Of a stretch of DNA of 48,055 nt, positions 8,424 through 17,257 are shown in pieces. The position numbers and the translations under genes are program-made. The stretch comes from CALWZE01 sp964645785 (GTDB lineage: Bacteria; Bacillota; Clostridia; Oscillospirales; Ruminococcaceae), in assembly GCA_964645785.1 (NCBI GenBank), contig CAZYAV010000017.1, forward strand, positions 1-48,055. The letters run 5' to 3'. The notes under the pieces were generated by a model, which was not told the origin of the DNA, did not search any database, and saw only the letters and a list, made by a program, of their open reading frames with translations. Numbering within the stretch: the first letter of the stretch is position 1; each line of letters opens with the position of its first letter.

Positions 8424-8840
8424 ATGGAAATTGGGAAAAAATTAAAATCTGCAAGAGTGGATGCCGGGTTGACGCAGGAACAGGTCGCCGAGAAAATTAT
8501 GGTTTCAAGACAAACTATATCAAATTGGGAAAACGGAAAATCCCTGCCGGATATCCTCAGCCTTATGAGCCTGCGCGACCTTTTTCAAATCAGTTTGGAT
8601 GAGCTGTTGAAGGGAGACACAAAAATGAAAGAAAAAATCGAGAAGGATGCAAAGGCTGCGAAAGGGAATAAGCGGCTGATCTTGACGACGGCCATTATGT
8701 TGTTTGCAGTTGTGATAACCTATTCAATCGGCGCGTTTATCGGCGGCGCGTTTTATGACTTCTGCAAGGCCGCCGTGCTATGGGTCGCATTGGGCATCGG
8801 CGTCGCTTTTTCGGTGACATACATAAGCCAAAAGGACTGA
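8424..8840 (+). CDS. XRE-family regulator with C-terminal membrane helices
   Basis: A 138-residue protein. Residues about 4-60 form a lambda-repressor-type helix-turn-helix (GLTQEQVAEKIMVSRQTISNWENGK is the recognisable core, here spanning residues about 16-39). A charged Lys/Glu linker follows, then two hydrophobic segments (about 90-107 and 113-131) ending in ISQKD. The ATG is preceded by GGAGG at 8411-8415. Codon and base composition are more AT-rich than the flanking genes, which may indicate transfer. Such membrane-tethered XRE regulators often control neighbouring transporters, but no transporter is adjacent here. Confidence 0.85.
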   Translation: MEIGKKLKSARVDAGLTQEQVAEKIMVSRQTISNWENGKSLPDILSLMSLRDLFQISLDELLKGDTKMKEKIEKDAKAAKGNKRLILTTAIMLFAVVITYSIGAFIGGAFYDFCKAAVLWVALGIGVAFSVTYISQKD

Positions 8841-9156
8841 GCTCCTTTCCGATAAAAAATGACGCGCGAGCCTCCGACCTGCCGATCCGCGGCAAGCGCG
8901 CACTTCCATGCAGGGCGGCCTTGTATGTGCGCTTACCCGCTGTTCTATCATGCAAAAGGCGTGACGAAATTCGTCACGCCTTTTGCCCGGTTTACCGGCC
9001 TGCGGGCACCGTCCAGATCCCCGCGGCTCGTTTTTTGTCTGCATGATGGCTTGCGCCGGCCGTAAGACGCGCCTTTGGCGGCGGAGCCGGAAAACGGGCC
9101 GGATGTCGCCCGCTACCGGGGCTTTTCTTGCCGGTCAGGGGTGTCGTCCCGCGCGC
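8841..9156. other. Gap with bidirectional terminator
   Basis: A 316-base convergent intergenic region between the XRE gene and the alcohol dehydrogenase gene. It holds the hairpin at 8952-8986. I see no other gene or regulatory signal in it. Confidence 0.6.
8952..8986. terminator. Bidirectional rho-independent terminator
   Basis: A perfect 17-base inverted repeat (8952-8968 with 8970-8986) around a single central base; the arms are GCAAAAGGCGTGACGAA and its complement. A-rich and T-rich ends on both strands let it stop transcription from the XRE gene and from the big minus-strand operon. Confidence 0.85.
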
Positions 9157-10305
9157 TCAAAGGAGGCTGCGGAACAGCGCCTCGATTTCCTCCACGCTCG
9201 TGTCCCGCGGGTTGCCCGGGCGGCAGGCGTCCGCGTAGGCGCTTTCGGACAGGAAGCGGATGTCCTGCGGCCGGACGATTTCTTTGAGATCCGCCGGGAT
9301 GCCGACGTCGGCCGCAAGGCGGCGAACCGCCTGCACCGCGGCGTCGCGGTACTGCGGCGCGGTCATGCCGTCCACCCCCGCAACGCCCATGGCGCGCGCG
9401 ATCTCGCGGTACCGCTCGCCGGTGTATTCGGCGTTGTACTCCATGACCGCCGGCAGCAGAATCGCGTTGGCGACCCCGTGCGGCGTGTCATAGACCGCGC
9501 CAAGACTGTGCGCCATGCTGTGCACGATGCCCAGCCCGACATTGGAAAAGCCCATCCCCGCAACATACTGCGCAAGCGCCATCCCCTCGCGCCCTTCGGG
9601 CGTGTTGTCCACCGCGCCGCGCAGATGCTTCGCAATCAGCTCGATGGCCTTTAGGTGGAACATGTCGGTCATCTCCCAGGCCGCCTTGGTGGTGTAGCCC
9701 TCGATTGCATGGGTCAGCGCGTCCATGCCGGTTGCAGCGGTCAGCCCGCGGGGCATCGACTCCATCAGCTCCGGGTCGATGACAGCGACCTCGGGGATGT
9801 CGTTTGTGTCAACGCAGACGAATTTGCGCCGGTTCTGCGCGTCGGTGATGACATAGTTGATGGTCACCTCCGCTGCCGTGCCCGCCGTGGTTGGCGCGGC
9901 GATGGTGAACACGGCGTGTTTGCCGGTTGGCGCGGTACCCTCCAGGCTGCGCACATCCCCGAACGAGGGGTTATTCGCGATAATGCCCACCGCCTTTGCC
10001 GTGTCAATCGACGACCCGCCGCCAATCGCGATGATGCAGTCCGCGCCCGATTTTTTGAACGCCTCCACCCCGCTCTGCACGTTCTCGATGGTCGGGTTCG
10101 CCTTGATGTTGCTGTAAATCTCAAACGGGATTCCCGCGGTCTCCAGATGCGCCGTCACCTTTTGAGTGACCCCGAACCGCACGAGATCGGGGTCGGAGCA
10201 GACGAACGCCTTGCGGTAGCCGCGGCGGGTAAGCTCGCCCGGAATCTCCGCGGCGGCGCCCCGTCCATGATAGGAAATCGTATTGAGCACAATTCGGTTG
10301 GACAT
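9157..10305 (-). CDS. Iron-dependent alcohol dehydrogenase (FucO-like)
   Basis: A 382-residue group III (Fe-ADH) NAD(P)-dependent dehydrogenase. The nucleotide-binding IGGGSSID lies at residues 94-101. The metal ligands line up with those of FucO: D195 and H199 (MDALTHAIEG), H262 (VHSMAHSLG) and H276 (DTPHG). FucO reduces lactaldehyde to propanediol, and a similar role, reducing the aldehyde made by the class II aldolase upstream, is the simplest inference; polyol oxidation is the alternative. The frame is open further upstream, but the ATG at 10305 is preceded by AAAGGAGAACGACC and gives the family N-terminus. It is the last gene of the operon. Confidence 0.9.
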   Translation of the reverse strand: MSNRIVLNTISYHGRGAAAEIPGELTRRGYRKAFVCSDPDLVRFGVTQKVTAHLETAGIPFEIYSNIKANPTIENVQSGVEAFKKSGADCIIAIGGGSSIDTAKAVGIIANNPSFGDVRSLEGTAPTGKHAVFTIAAPTTAGTAAEVTINYVITDAQNRRKFVCVDTNDIPEVAVIDPELMESMPRGLTAATGMDALTHAIEGYTTKAAWEMTDMFHLKAIELIAKHLRGAVDNTPEGREGMALAQYVAGMGFSNVGLGIVHSMAHSLGAVYDTPHGVANAILLPAVMEYNAEYTGERYREIARAMGVAGVDGMTAPQYRDAAVQAVRRLAADVGIPADLKEIVRPQDIRFLSESAYADACRPGNPRDTSVEEIEALFRSLL

Positions 10306-10333
10306 GGTCGTTCTCCTTTTTTGTTTGTGAATT

Positions 10334-10978
10334 TCAGTTTTCCGCCGTTCCAAGCATCTCCTCGATTTTTTGCGCGAACGCCGCCGCCAGCGCCGGAAAG
10401 CAGGCCGGGTCGATGTGCAGCCCATCCCCCTCGCCCGGCCGGGCGTAATCCGCCGCGTCCAAAAAGCCGGCGCCGCGGCGCTGCGCGACCTGCCGGTATG
10501 CCGCGGCAAGCTGCCGGGACTTTTTTGCCGCGCTTTCGCCAAACATCGGCTGGCCGGGGTGCGGCGCAATGTGCACCGGCGAGACAAGCAGCACGGCCGG
10601 CGGCTGCCCCGCCCGACCCGCCTGCGAGCCCTGCGCCAGCGCGACCAGCCGCTCGACCCCCGTGGCCGTGTCAAACGCCGTGTTGTTAAAATAGGTTTTC
10701 AGGTCGTTCGTGCCCAGCATAATCAGCACAAGGTCGAGCGGCATGTGGCTTTCAAGGCAGGGGCCAAAATACGCAAGGCCGGACATGCGCCCCTCAACCG
10801 GGTCAGTCCAGACCGTCGTGCGGCCGACATACCCCTCCTCAATCAGGGTGTATCCCGCCCCCAGCCGTTTGGCGAGGTGCGCACTCCAGCGCGCCTCGTC
10901 CTCATACCGCTCGTCCTCGCTGCCGCTGATATAGCCCCAGGTGTTCGAGTCCCCGTACAGCAGAACCCGCCGCTTCAT
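10334..10978 (-). CDS. SGNH/GDSL-family esterase
   Basis: A 214-residue SGNH hydrolase. Block I is YGDSN with nucleophile S11; block III is GTND at 89-92; block V is DGLH, with D185 and H188 as the other triad members. No signal peptide is visible, so it should act in the cytoplasm. It resembles arylesterase/acyl-esterase members. Its ATG overlaps the dhaL stop (ATGA), so it belongs to the operon. It could remove an acyl group from an imported acylated sugar or open a lactone; the sequence does not decide. Confidence 0.86.
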   Translation of the reverse strand: MKRRVLLYGDSNTWGYISGSEDERYEDEARWSAHLAKRLGAGYTLIEEGYVGRTTVWTDPVEGRMSGLAYFGPCLESHMPLDLVLIMLGTNDLKTYFNNTAFDTATGVERLVALAQGSQAGRAGQPPAVLLVSPVHIAPHPGQPMFGESAAKKSRQLAAAYRQVAQRRGAGFLDAADYARPGEGDGLHIDPACFPALAAAFAQKIEEMLGTAEN

Positions 10979-11601
10979 GCCGCAAACGCCTGCGCGAGCG
11001 CCGCGAACAGCAGCCGTCCCGCCTCGGCGCCCCCGTCGGTGACCCCGAGCAGCTTTTCGCCGTAATACGCCGCGCGGCCATGCACCGGCAGCATATCCCG
11101 CGTGGCCTCACAGCCCGCCGCGGCCGCCTGTGCCGCAGCCGCCAGCGCTTCGGACGCGCTTTGTCCCGCCTGCGCGGCGTCCAAAAGCGCTCCGGCGGCG
11201 GGGATGAACGCGTCGAGCACCGTCTTTTCCCCCGCCTTGGAGCCGGTCTTTGCGCAGATTGCCTCCACGCCCGCTGTCAGCGCCTGCGCGCACTGCGCGA
11301 GGGTGCACTCAGTCTGCCCCTTAAGCGCCTTCGCCATGCCCATCAGCCCGAGCGACAGGATGGTTCCCAGCGAGGAGGGCGCGGCTTCGTTGAACGCCTT
11401 GGACGCGCCGAGCAGCAGCCGGCCCAGGTCGTCCGTCTCCCCCTGTGCGGCGGCGCGCGCCGCGGCCGCGAAGCCCTGATCCATCGAGATGCCGAGGTCG
11501 CCGTCCCCGTTGCGGGCGTCCAGCTCAATCAGATACGCGCGGTGCTCGGCCATCGTCGCGTGAATCGCCTCGAGCGCCGCCAGCAGATGTTGCTTTGTCA
11601 T
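10975..11601 (-). CDS. dhaL: Dihydroxyacetone kinase subunit DhaL
   Basis: Nucleotide-binding subunit of a two-protein dihydroxyacetone-type kinase, 208 residues. The Mg-ADP-binding aspartates sit in LDARNGDGDLG (D28, D33, D35), and a GTILSLGLMGMA stretch matches the phosphate-contacting loop. Next to dhaK (14-base gap) with GGAGGG before the start. In PTS-type systems the ADP on DhaL is rephosphorylated by DhaM; no dhaM is present here, so it may exchange ATP directly, or DhaM may lie elsewhere. Ala-rich and GC-rich like its neighbours. Confidence 0.92.
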   Translation of the reverse strand: MTKQHLLAALEAIHATMAEHRAYLIELDARNGDGDLGISMDQGFAAAARAAAQGETDDLGRLLLGASKAFNEAAPSSLGTILSLGLMGMAKALKGQTECTLAQCAQALTAGVEAICAKTGSKAGEKTVLDAFIPAAGALLDAAQAGQSASEALAAAAQAAAAGCEATRDMLPVHGRAAYYGEKLLGVTDGGAEAGRLLFAALAQAFAA

Positions 11602-11614
11602 CGGTTTCCCTCCC

Positions 11615-12622
11615 TCATTTGTTCAGGTTGGTGTAAAACGGGGTCTGCGCCGGCTCGGCCAGCAGCTCTTTCAGCTCGGCATCCAGCTTGAACAGGGTCA
11701 GGGACAGCCCCGCCATCTCCATCGAGGTCGCGTATTCGCCGATGTGCGGCATGAATATCGACACGCCCGCGGCGCGCAGCCGCTCGTGCACCCGGCGGTA
11801 GACGATCATCTGCTCCTCAAGCGGGGTCGCGCCCAGCCCGTTGACCATGACCGAGACCTCCTCCCCCGACCCGACCGGCATGTCCGCCAGGATCCGGTCG
11901 AGCAGGACGTCCGCGATCTCGTCCGCCGTCATCATCCGGCGCACCTCGATGCCCGGCTCTCCGTGGATGCCCATGCCGACCTCGATTTCGTCCTGCGCAA
12001 TCGAGAAGGTCGGCTGGCCGACCTCGGGCACGATGCAGGGCGAGGTGGCGACCCCCATGCTGCGGATATTGGCGAGCGCGCGCCGGGTGATTGCCGCGAC
12101 ATGCTCGAGCGTCCACAGCCGGTCGGCCGCCGCGCCCGCGATTTTATAGGCGTACACCAGCCCCGCGACGCCGCGGCGGCGCTCCGCCGTCTCTTTGGGC
12201 GAGGAGGCGACGTCGTCCGCGACGAGAACCGTCTCGGTCTTGACGTCGTCGAACTCCACCTCCTCGCAGGCCATCTCAAAGTTCAGCTTGTCGCCGCCGT
12301 AGTTGCCGAACAGGCACAGCACGCCGCTGCCCCGGTCGCACGCGCGGATCATGTCGGCCATTTTGCTCGACGCCGGGGAGGCGAACACGTTGCCGATCGC
12401 GCAGCCGTCGATCATGCCCTTGCCGACATAGCCGAGGAAGACCGGCAGATGGCCGCTGCCGCCCGCCGTCACGATGCCGACCTTGCCGTCGGGCGCGGGA
12501 TAGCCGGACAGCAGCACCCGGGTGTCCCCGTTGAGCAGCCGCAGCCTGTCTCCGTAGGCCGCGATGATCCCCTCGACCGTCTCGTCCACAAAGTCCTGCG
12601 GCCGGTTGATGATTTTTTTCAT
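11615..12622 (-). CDS. dhaK: Dihydroxyacetone kinase substrate-binding subunit DhaK
   Basis: A 335-residue DhaK. The substrate forms a hemiaminal with the active-site His, which here is H220 in GMGIHGEPG; the GGSGH motif at 54-58 holds the second essential His. Length matches the family (about 330-360). GGAG precedes the ATG. DhaK homologues also phosphorylate L-erythrulose and other short ketoses, which matters because the operon also has a ketose epimerase, two FGGY kinases and an aldolase. Which triose or tetrulose it uses is not evident. Confidence 0.92.
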   Translation of the reverse strand: MKKIINRPQDFVDETVEGIIAAYGDRLRLLNGDTRVLLSGYPAPDGKVGIVTAGGSGHLPVFLGYVGKGMIDGCAIGNVFASPASSKMADMIRACDRGSGVLCLFGNYGGDKLNFEMACEEVEFDDVKTETVLVADDVASSPKETAERRRGVAGLVYAYKIAGAAADRLWTLEHVAAITRRALANIRSMGVATSPCIVPEVGQPTFSIAQDEIEVGMGIHGEPGIEVRRMMTADEIADVLLDRILADMPVGSGEEVSVMVNGLGATPLEEQMIVYRRVHERLRAAGVSIFMPHIGEYATSMEMAGLSLTLFKLDAELKELLAEPAQTPFYTNLNK

Positions 12623-12654
12623 TTCAGTCTCCTTTCACAGCGCGGATAGAAGCG

Positions 12655-12691
12655 CGCGGGTCTCCGCACACGCATCGCGCAGAGACCCGCG
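12655..12691 (-). other. Intra-operon hairpin between epimerase and dhaK genes
   Basis: CGCGGGTCTC (12655-12664) pairs with GAGACCCGCG (12682-12691). There is no T-run after it on the minus strand, so it is more likely an mRNA-stability or processing element than a terminator. Confidence 0.5.
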
Positions 12692-12705
12692 AACCATGGA
12701 TTTGT

Positions 12706-13536
12706 TCAGATGCCGACCGCCTCGCGCACGGCATGCAGCACGCGCGCCGTGTTCGCGAGCATCAGCTCGGGGTCGTGGTAGACCTCGGAATACAGCTCGG
12801 CCGAGATATAGTCGCTGTAGTTCCAGTTTTTGAACACGCGGAACATATCCTCAATCGGGATCAGGCCGTTTTCCAGCCGCAGGTGCGCGTCGGTCACGCC
12901 GTCGTTGTTGCAGATGTGGATATAATCCATCTTTGCCCCAAGCTTGGTGAAATAATCACTGAACGGCTCGTAGGCGATGACCGGCGGCACGATATCCATC
13001 ATAAAGTGGACGTTGTCCCGCCCGACATCCCGCAGCAGCCGCACACAGTCGTCGGTGCGCGCGATGACCGGGCTCTCCATCGGGGTCAGCGGCTCCACCG
13101 TGATGCGCACGCCGGTGCCCTTGGCGTAGTCCGCAAGCTCCTGGATATTCTCGCAGAAAATTTTCCAGACCTCCGCGCTGTCCAGCCCGTAGCCGGGATG
13201 GTCGGCGACAACCAGCACCCGCGGGCACTCCAGCTGCGCGGCGACGTCGATATTCTGCTTGACAAAGCGCAGCGCGTCGGCGCGCTCCTTGCCGTCCGCC
13301 ACGGTCAGCCGCTTGTTCTGGTTCAGCCCGTCCGGGCAGAACATGGGGATTTCCAGGCCGTATTTCTTTTGCAGCGCCCGGATCTCCGCGATCTTCTCCC
13401 CGTCCACATCCGGCGCATAGGCGTGCGGCCGCCCGCCCCAGATTTCGATGCCGTCAAAGCCGTACCGGCTCGCGCACTCAAACGCAAACGACAGCGGGAA
13501 GCGGCGAAAATCGAGGGTTAAAAACGCAAATTTCAT
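12706..13536 (-). CDS. Ketose 3-epimerase-like TIM-barrel protein
   Basis: A 276-residue AP-endonuclease-2 superfamily (sugar isomerase/epimerase) protein. The four metal ligands of D-tagatose/D-psicose 3-epimerases are in place: E148 (VEPLTP), D181 (MDIVPP), H207 (IHICNND) and E247 (SAELYSE). It also resembles FrlC-type fructoselysine epimerases, and LerI-type isomerases of tetrulose catabolism belong to the same fold family. It probably interconverts keto sugars before phosphorylation. GGAGAGGCAAG precedes the ATG. It lies between the first transporter and dhaK. Confidence 0.85.
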   Translation of the reverse strand: MKFAFLTLDFRRFPLSFAFECASRYGFDGIEIWGGRPHAYAPDVDGEKIAEIRALQKKYGLEIPMFCPDGLNQNKRLTVADGKERADALRFVKQNIDVAAQLECPRVLVVADHPGYGLDSAEVWKIFCENIQELADYAKGTGVRITVEPLTPMESPVIARTDDCVRLLRDVGRDNVHFMMDIVPPVIAYEPFSDYFTKLGAKMDYIHICNNDGVTDAHLRLENGLIPIEDMFRVFKNWNYSDYISAELYSEVYHDPELMLANTARVLHAVREAVGI

Positions 13537-13551
13537 CTTGCCTCTCCTTTT

Positions 13552-14544
13552 TTATTTGGACTGCCTGCGGTCGCGGTAGGCGTTGACCGAAAGGGCGATG
13601 AGGATAATCAGGCCGCGGACAATCTCCTGCACATAGGTGTTGACCTGCAAATGGGTCAGGCCGTTGGTGATTGTCTGGAAAATGAGCACGCCCATAAAGG
13701 TGCCGTAAATCTTGCCGACGCCGCCGGAGGGGCTTGTGCCGCCGAGAATGGCGCCGCCGATGACATAGTTGAGATAGGTCGCGCCCGCCGTCGGCTGCCC
13801 CGAGCCAAGCCTCGCCGCCATCAGCACGCCCGCGATGCCGCCCAGTGTGCCCGAAATCACAAACGCGCTGATCTTCACCCGGTCGACATTGATGCCCGAA
13901 AGGCGGCTCGCCTCCTTGTTGCCGCCCGTCGCGTACAGCCGCGAGCCGAACTTGCATTTGTGCAGCAGCAGATAAAACAGCAAAAACACAAACAGCGAGA
14001 TAATAATCAGGAAGGGGATCCCCAGCACGGTGCCCTGGCCGAGGAAGAGGAACCCGTCGGGCAGGCCGAGGTTGATGGGATAGCCGCCCGTCCAGGTGTA
14101 GGTGATGCCGTGACAGACCAGCTGCATGGCCAGGGTCGCGATGAAATCGACCACCCCGACCTTGGCGGTCATGATTCCGTTGATAAGGCCCACCGCACAG
14201 CCGATGGCAATTGTCGCCGCAACGGCGGCAACCGGGTGGGCGCCATCCTTGATCATGCTGGTGCAGACGATGCCGCCCAGCGACATGACGTTCGCAATCG
14301 ACAGGTCGATGCCGCCGGTGATAATAACCAGCATTTCGCCGACCGACATGATAAAGATGATCGCCGCAAGGTTGAGAATGCTCATGATGTTCTGGGTCGT
14401 CATGAACCGTTCGGAAGCGAGCGAAAACACCACAATCATCAGCACAAGGACGACGAAAATCGTAAACTCGTGGTGATTCATCAGCTTTTTGAGCGCGGCC
14501 GATTTGCTGTTCCTGCCCGCGCTTTGGGCGTCCGCATTATTCAT
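13552..14544 (-). CDS. Sugar ABC transporter permease 1 (RbsC-like)
   Basis: A 330-residue ribose-type permease with the family motifs GGIDLSIANVMSLGG and LGGTSPSGGVGKI and about ten hydrophobic helices. I chose ATG 14544, which has GGAGG eight bases upstream; the TTG at 14559 is in frame but lies over that site. The start overlaps the ATPase stop by eight bases. As the only permease beside ATPase 1 it should work as a homodimer. Confidence 0.9.
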   Translation of the reverse strand: MNNADAQSAGRNSKSAALKKLMNHHEFTIFVVLVLMIVVFSLASERFMTTQNIMSILNLAAIIFIMSVGEMLVIITGGIDLSIANVMSLGGIVCTSMIKDGAHPVAAVAATIAIGCAVGLINGIMTAKVGVVDFIATLAMQLVCHGITYTWTGGYPINLGLPDGFLFLGQGTVLGIPFLIIISLFVFLLFYLLLHKCKFGSRLYATGGNKEASRLSGINVDRVKISAFVISGTLGGIAGVLMAARLGSGQPTAGATYLNYVIGGAILGGTSPSGGVGKIYGTFMGVLIFQTITNGLTHLQVNTYVQEIVRGLIILIALSVNAYRDRRQSK

Positions 14545-16039
14545 TGCCGTTACCTCCAAGGTACATCTTGAGAATTTTTTCTTCTGTGGCGTCCGCGCGC
14601 TCGAGGATGTCGACGACCTCGCCCTCGCGCATGACCATGATGCGGTCGCTCAGGCCGAGGATTTCCGGCATTTCGGAGGAAATGAGCAAAATAGCAATCC
14701 CCCGCTGTGCGAGCTGGCCGATCAGCTTGTAGATTTCCGCCTTTGTGCCGACGTCGATGCCGCGTGTCGGCTCGTCGACGATCAACACCTTTGGTTCGCT
14801 CGCGAGCCATTTGGATATGACGACCTTCTGCTGGTTGCCGCCAGAAAGGCTGTTGACCGGGTTGCCGACCGATTCGGTCTTGACCTGCAGTTCGCCGACA
14901 TACCGTTGCACAATCTCATCCTGCCGTTTTTCGTCGTTGAAGCCGCCCGGTTTGCCGGTTCTGTCGAGGATCGGCAGAAGCATATTGTTGCGGATAGACA
15001 GGATCTGCACCAGCCCCTGCACCTTCCTGTCCTCCGGCACCATGCCGATGCCCAGCTCGATCGCCTTGCGGGTGGAGTCGATCTGAACCTCCTGCTTGTG
15101 CAGATAGATTTTGCCCGAATCGGCTTTGTCCCCGCCGAACACGCACATGGCCATCTCGCTGCGCCCCGCGCCGACCAGCCCGGAAACGCCGAAAATCTCG
15201 CCCGCGCGCACCGAGAACGACACGTCCCTGAATTTTCCGTGCCGGGTCAGTTTCTCGACCCGCAGCACCTCCTCCCCAATCTGGATTGTCTCCTTGGGGA
15301 AAAGATCCCTGATCTCACGCCCGACCATCATGCGTACAAGCTCCTGCTCGCTCACCCCGGCGGCGTCCCGCGTCTCAATCACCGCGCCGTCGCGCAGAAC
15401 CGTGATGCGCTGCGAGATGGCAAAAATGTCCGGCAGCTTGTGGGAAATAAAGATAATCGAGATGCCGCGCGCGGACAGATCCTTGACGATCTGAATGAGC
15501 AGCTCGGTCTCCCTGTCGGTCAGGGAGGAGGTCGGCTCGTCCATGATAATCACTTCCGGCTCCCGGGAAAGAGCCTTTGCAATCTCAATCAGCTGCTGCT
15601 GCGCAGCCGACATCCGGCGAACCTGTATATTGAGCGGGAGCCCGGGCGCAACCATGTCGATGTATTTGCGCGCCTGTTCGTTGAGCGCCTTGCGGTCGAC
15701 GATTGTCAGTTTCTTTTCCGGCTCCTGCCCCAGCATAATGTTATCCGCGCCGTTGAGGTAGGGAATCAGGCTGCGTTCCTGATAGATGGTTGCGATTTTG
15801 GCCTGATTCGCTTCAAACGGGTTTTTGAACCGCACCTCCCCGCCGCGCAGGATAATCTTTCCTTCATAATCGGAAATTGCGCCGGAAATGATTTTAATCA
15901 GGGTGGATTTTCCGGCGCCGTTTTCGCCGATGAGGGAGTGTACCTCGCCGGCGCGAAGATTAAAGCTCACGTTCTTCAGCGCGTGAACGCCGCCGTAAGA
16001 CTTGCTTACGTTTTGCAGCTCGAGAATAGTCTCTGCCAT
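14537..16039 (-). CDS. Sugar ABC transporter ATPase 1 (RbsA-like)
   Basis: A 500-residue tandem ABC ATPase of the carbohydrate-uptake CUT2 class. Domain 1: Walker A GENGAGKST (38-46), signature MSAAQQQL and Walker B VIIMDEPTSS. Domain 2: degenerate P-loop SGLVGAGRSE, signature LSGGNQQK and Walker B VLIVDEPTRGIDVG. Both Walker B motifs are intact, unlike ATPase 2 of this operon. GGGG lies six bases before the ATG. It energises permease 1 with binding protein 1. Confidence 0.92.
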   Translation of the reverse strand: MAETILELQNVSKSYGGVHALKNVSFNLRAGEVHSLIGENGAGKSTLIKIISGAISDYEGKIILRGGEVRFKNPFEANQAKIATIYQERSLIPYLNGADNIMLGQEPEKKLTIVDRKALNEQARKYIDMVAPGLPLNIQVRRMSAAQQQLIEIAKALSREPEVIIMDEPTSSLTDRETELLIQIVKDLSARGISIIFISHKLPDIFAISQRITVLRDGAVIETRDAAGVSEQELVRMMVGREIRDLFPKETIQIGEEVLRVEKLTRHGKFRDVSFSVRAGEIFGVSGLVGAGRSEMAMCVFGGDKADSGKIYLHKQEVQIDSTRKAIELGIGMVPEDRKVQGLVQILSIRNNMLLPILDRTGKPGGFNDEKRQDEIVQRYVGELQVKTESVGNPVNSLSGGNQQKVVISKWLASEPKVLIVDEPTRGIDVGTKAEIYKLIGQLAQRGIAILLISSEMPEILGLSDRIMVMREGEVVDILERADATEEKILKMYLGGNGNE

Positions 16040-16080
16040 GTCATACCCCTTTTTATCGCTCCTGGTTCCGGCGGGCAGCC

Positions 16081-16121
16081 GCCCCGCGGCGCCGGGACGC
16101 GGACAGTCCCGGCGCCGCGGG
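16081..16121 (-). other. Very stable hairpin between binding-protein and ATPase genes
   Basis: A perfect 17-base stem (16081-16097 with 16105-16121), all but two pairs G-C, with a seven-base loop, in the 147-base gap after binding-protein gene 1. No T-run follows on the minus strand. By analogy with malE-malF type elements, it probably protects the 3' end of the binding-protein mRNA and lowers expression of the membrane genes. Confidence 0.75.
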
Positions 16122-16186
16122 GGTCGGGCAGACCCGCCCGGTTGGAATCGGATTTACTCCGCAACGGAGCCGTTTCCGAGCGTCCG

Positions 16187-17179
16187 TCAGGTTGCTACGG
16201 CGAATTCGGTGAGTTTTCCGTCAATGTAATTCTGCGCGTTTTCCTTGGTGACCATGAACACGGGCACCTGAATATGCGCTTCGACGCCGGAAGTGTCGCC
16301 GGCAACATACGCGTCCAGCGCCTCCATCGCCTTGGCCGCAATGAGAATCGGCTGGGTGCAGATGGTGCCGAGGTGCATACCGCCGTCCAGAATATCCTGG
16401 GTCACGGTGGAGGAACCGTCGACCGAGACAATCGGGCAGGAGATGCCCGCGTTTTCAAATGCAGCCGAAACCCCGAGCGCGGAGTTGTCGTCGATGCAGA
16501 ACACGCCGTCAATGTCGGGATAGGCGACCGCCCAGGTGTCGGCAATCTCCATACCCTTGGTCTGGCTCACGCTCTCCTGCGCGTCCAGGATGACGATGTC
16601 GGGATACTCCTCCAACACCTTGCGGAAGCCCTCCTCACGGTCGCGCGCGGCAGAGCCGGAGGGGCAGTTGGTGATGCAGATATTGCCTTTTCCGCCGAGC
16701 GCCTCTACCAGATGCTGGGCGCAGATGACGCCGGCCTCGTAGTTGTCCGATTCGACGAAGGAGAGCATATCGCCGTCGTCGACACCCGCGTCGACGCAGA
16801 TGACCGGGATGCCCAGCTCGTTGCACTTTTTGACGCTCGGAACCAGCGCAGAAGCGTCGACCGGCGCGATGACCAGCGCGTCGATGCCCGAGGCGATCAT
16901 GTTTTCCACCGCGTCGCTCTGCAGCGCGGCGTCGGCGGCGGCGTCAAACTCGGTGAAGCCCCAGCCGCGGGCATCGCAGTAATCCTTGACCGTGTTGCGC
17001 ATGTCGAGGAAATACGGGTCGTCATAGAACATCAGGGTCAGGCCGACGAGGAATTCACCGTCGTCGCCCGCGCTTCCGTCTGTCTGGGCGTCGTCCCCCT
17101 GCTTGTTGCCGCAGCCCGCAAGCAGGCCAAGCGCCAACACAACCACCAGCGCCAAAGCAAGCAATTTGTGCTTTTTCAT
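16187..17179 (-). CDS. Sugar-binding lipoprotein 1 (RbsB-like)
   Basis: A 330-residue periplasmic-binding-protein-type lipoprotein (type I fold). The signal peptide ends in the lipobox LLAGC with C23 as the lipidated residue, followed by an acidic linker (QGDDAQTDGSAGDD). The body contains the ribose-binding-type features IDALVIAPVDAS and the hinge VISVDG-like segments (PVICVDAGVDDGD, IVSVDGSS). An in-frame start 12 codons upstream is less likely, because AAAGGAGATAAAA sits just before the ATG at 17179. It delivers the substrate to permease 1. Confidence 0.9.
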   Translation of the reverse strand: MKKHKLLALALVVVLALGLLAGCGNKQGDDAQTDGSAGDDGEFLVGLTLMFYDDPYFLDMRNTVKDYCDARGWGFTEFDAAADAALQSDAVENMIASGIDALVIAPVDASALVPSVKKCNELGIPVICVDAGVDDGDMLSFVESDNYEAGVICAQHLVEALGGKGNICITNCPSGSAARDREEGFRKVLEEYPDIVILDAQESVSQTKGMEIADTWAVAYPDIDGVFCIDDNSALGVSAAFENAGISCPIVSVDGSSTVTQDILDGGMHLGTICTQPILIAAKAMEALDAYVAGDTSGVEAHIQVPVFMVTKENAQNYIDGKLTEFAVAT

Positions 17180-17257
17180 TTTTATCTCCTTTTTTGATTT
17201 ATTAACGAGCGGCAAGTCAGCGCCGCTTACGTCCCCTGTATCCGGGCGGCGCCCGGC

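Noticed and set aside
16081..16121. Reading the strong hairpin as an operon-ending terminator
   Set aside because: No T-run follows on the minus strand, and the ATPase gene just downstream has no visible promoter of its own, so the operon should continue through it.
14489..17197. A 902-codon open frame on the plus strand antisense to ATPase 1 and binding protein 1
   Set aside because: It is an antisense shadow of two clear genes, caused by high GC, with no ribosome binding site or recognisable domain.
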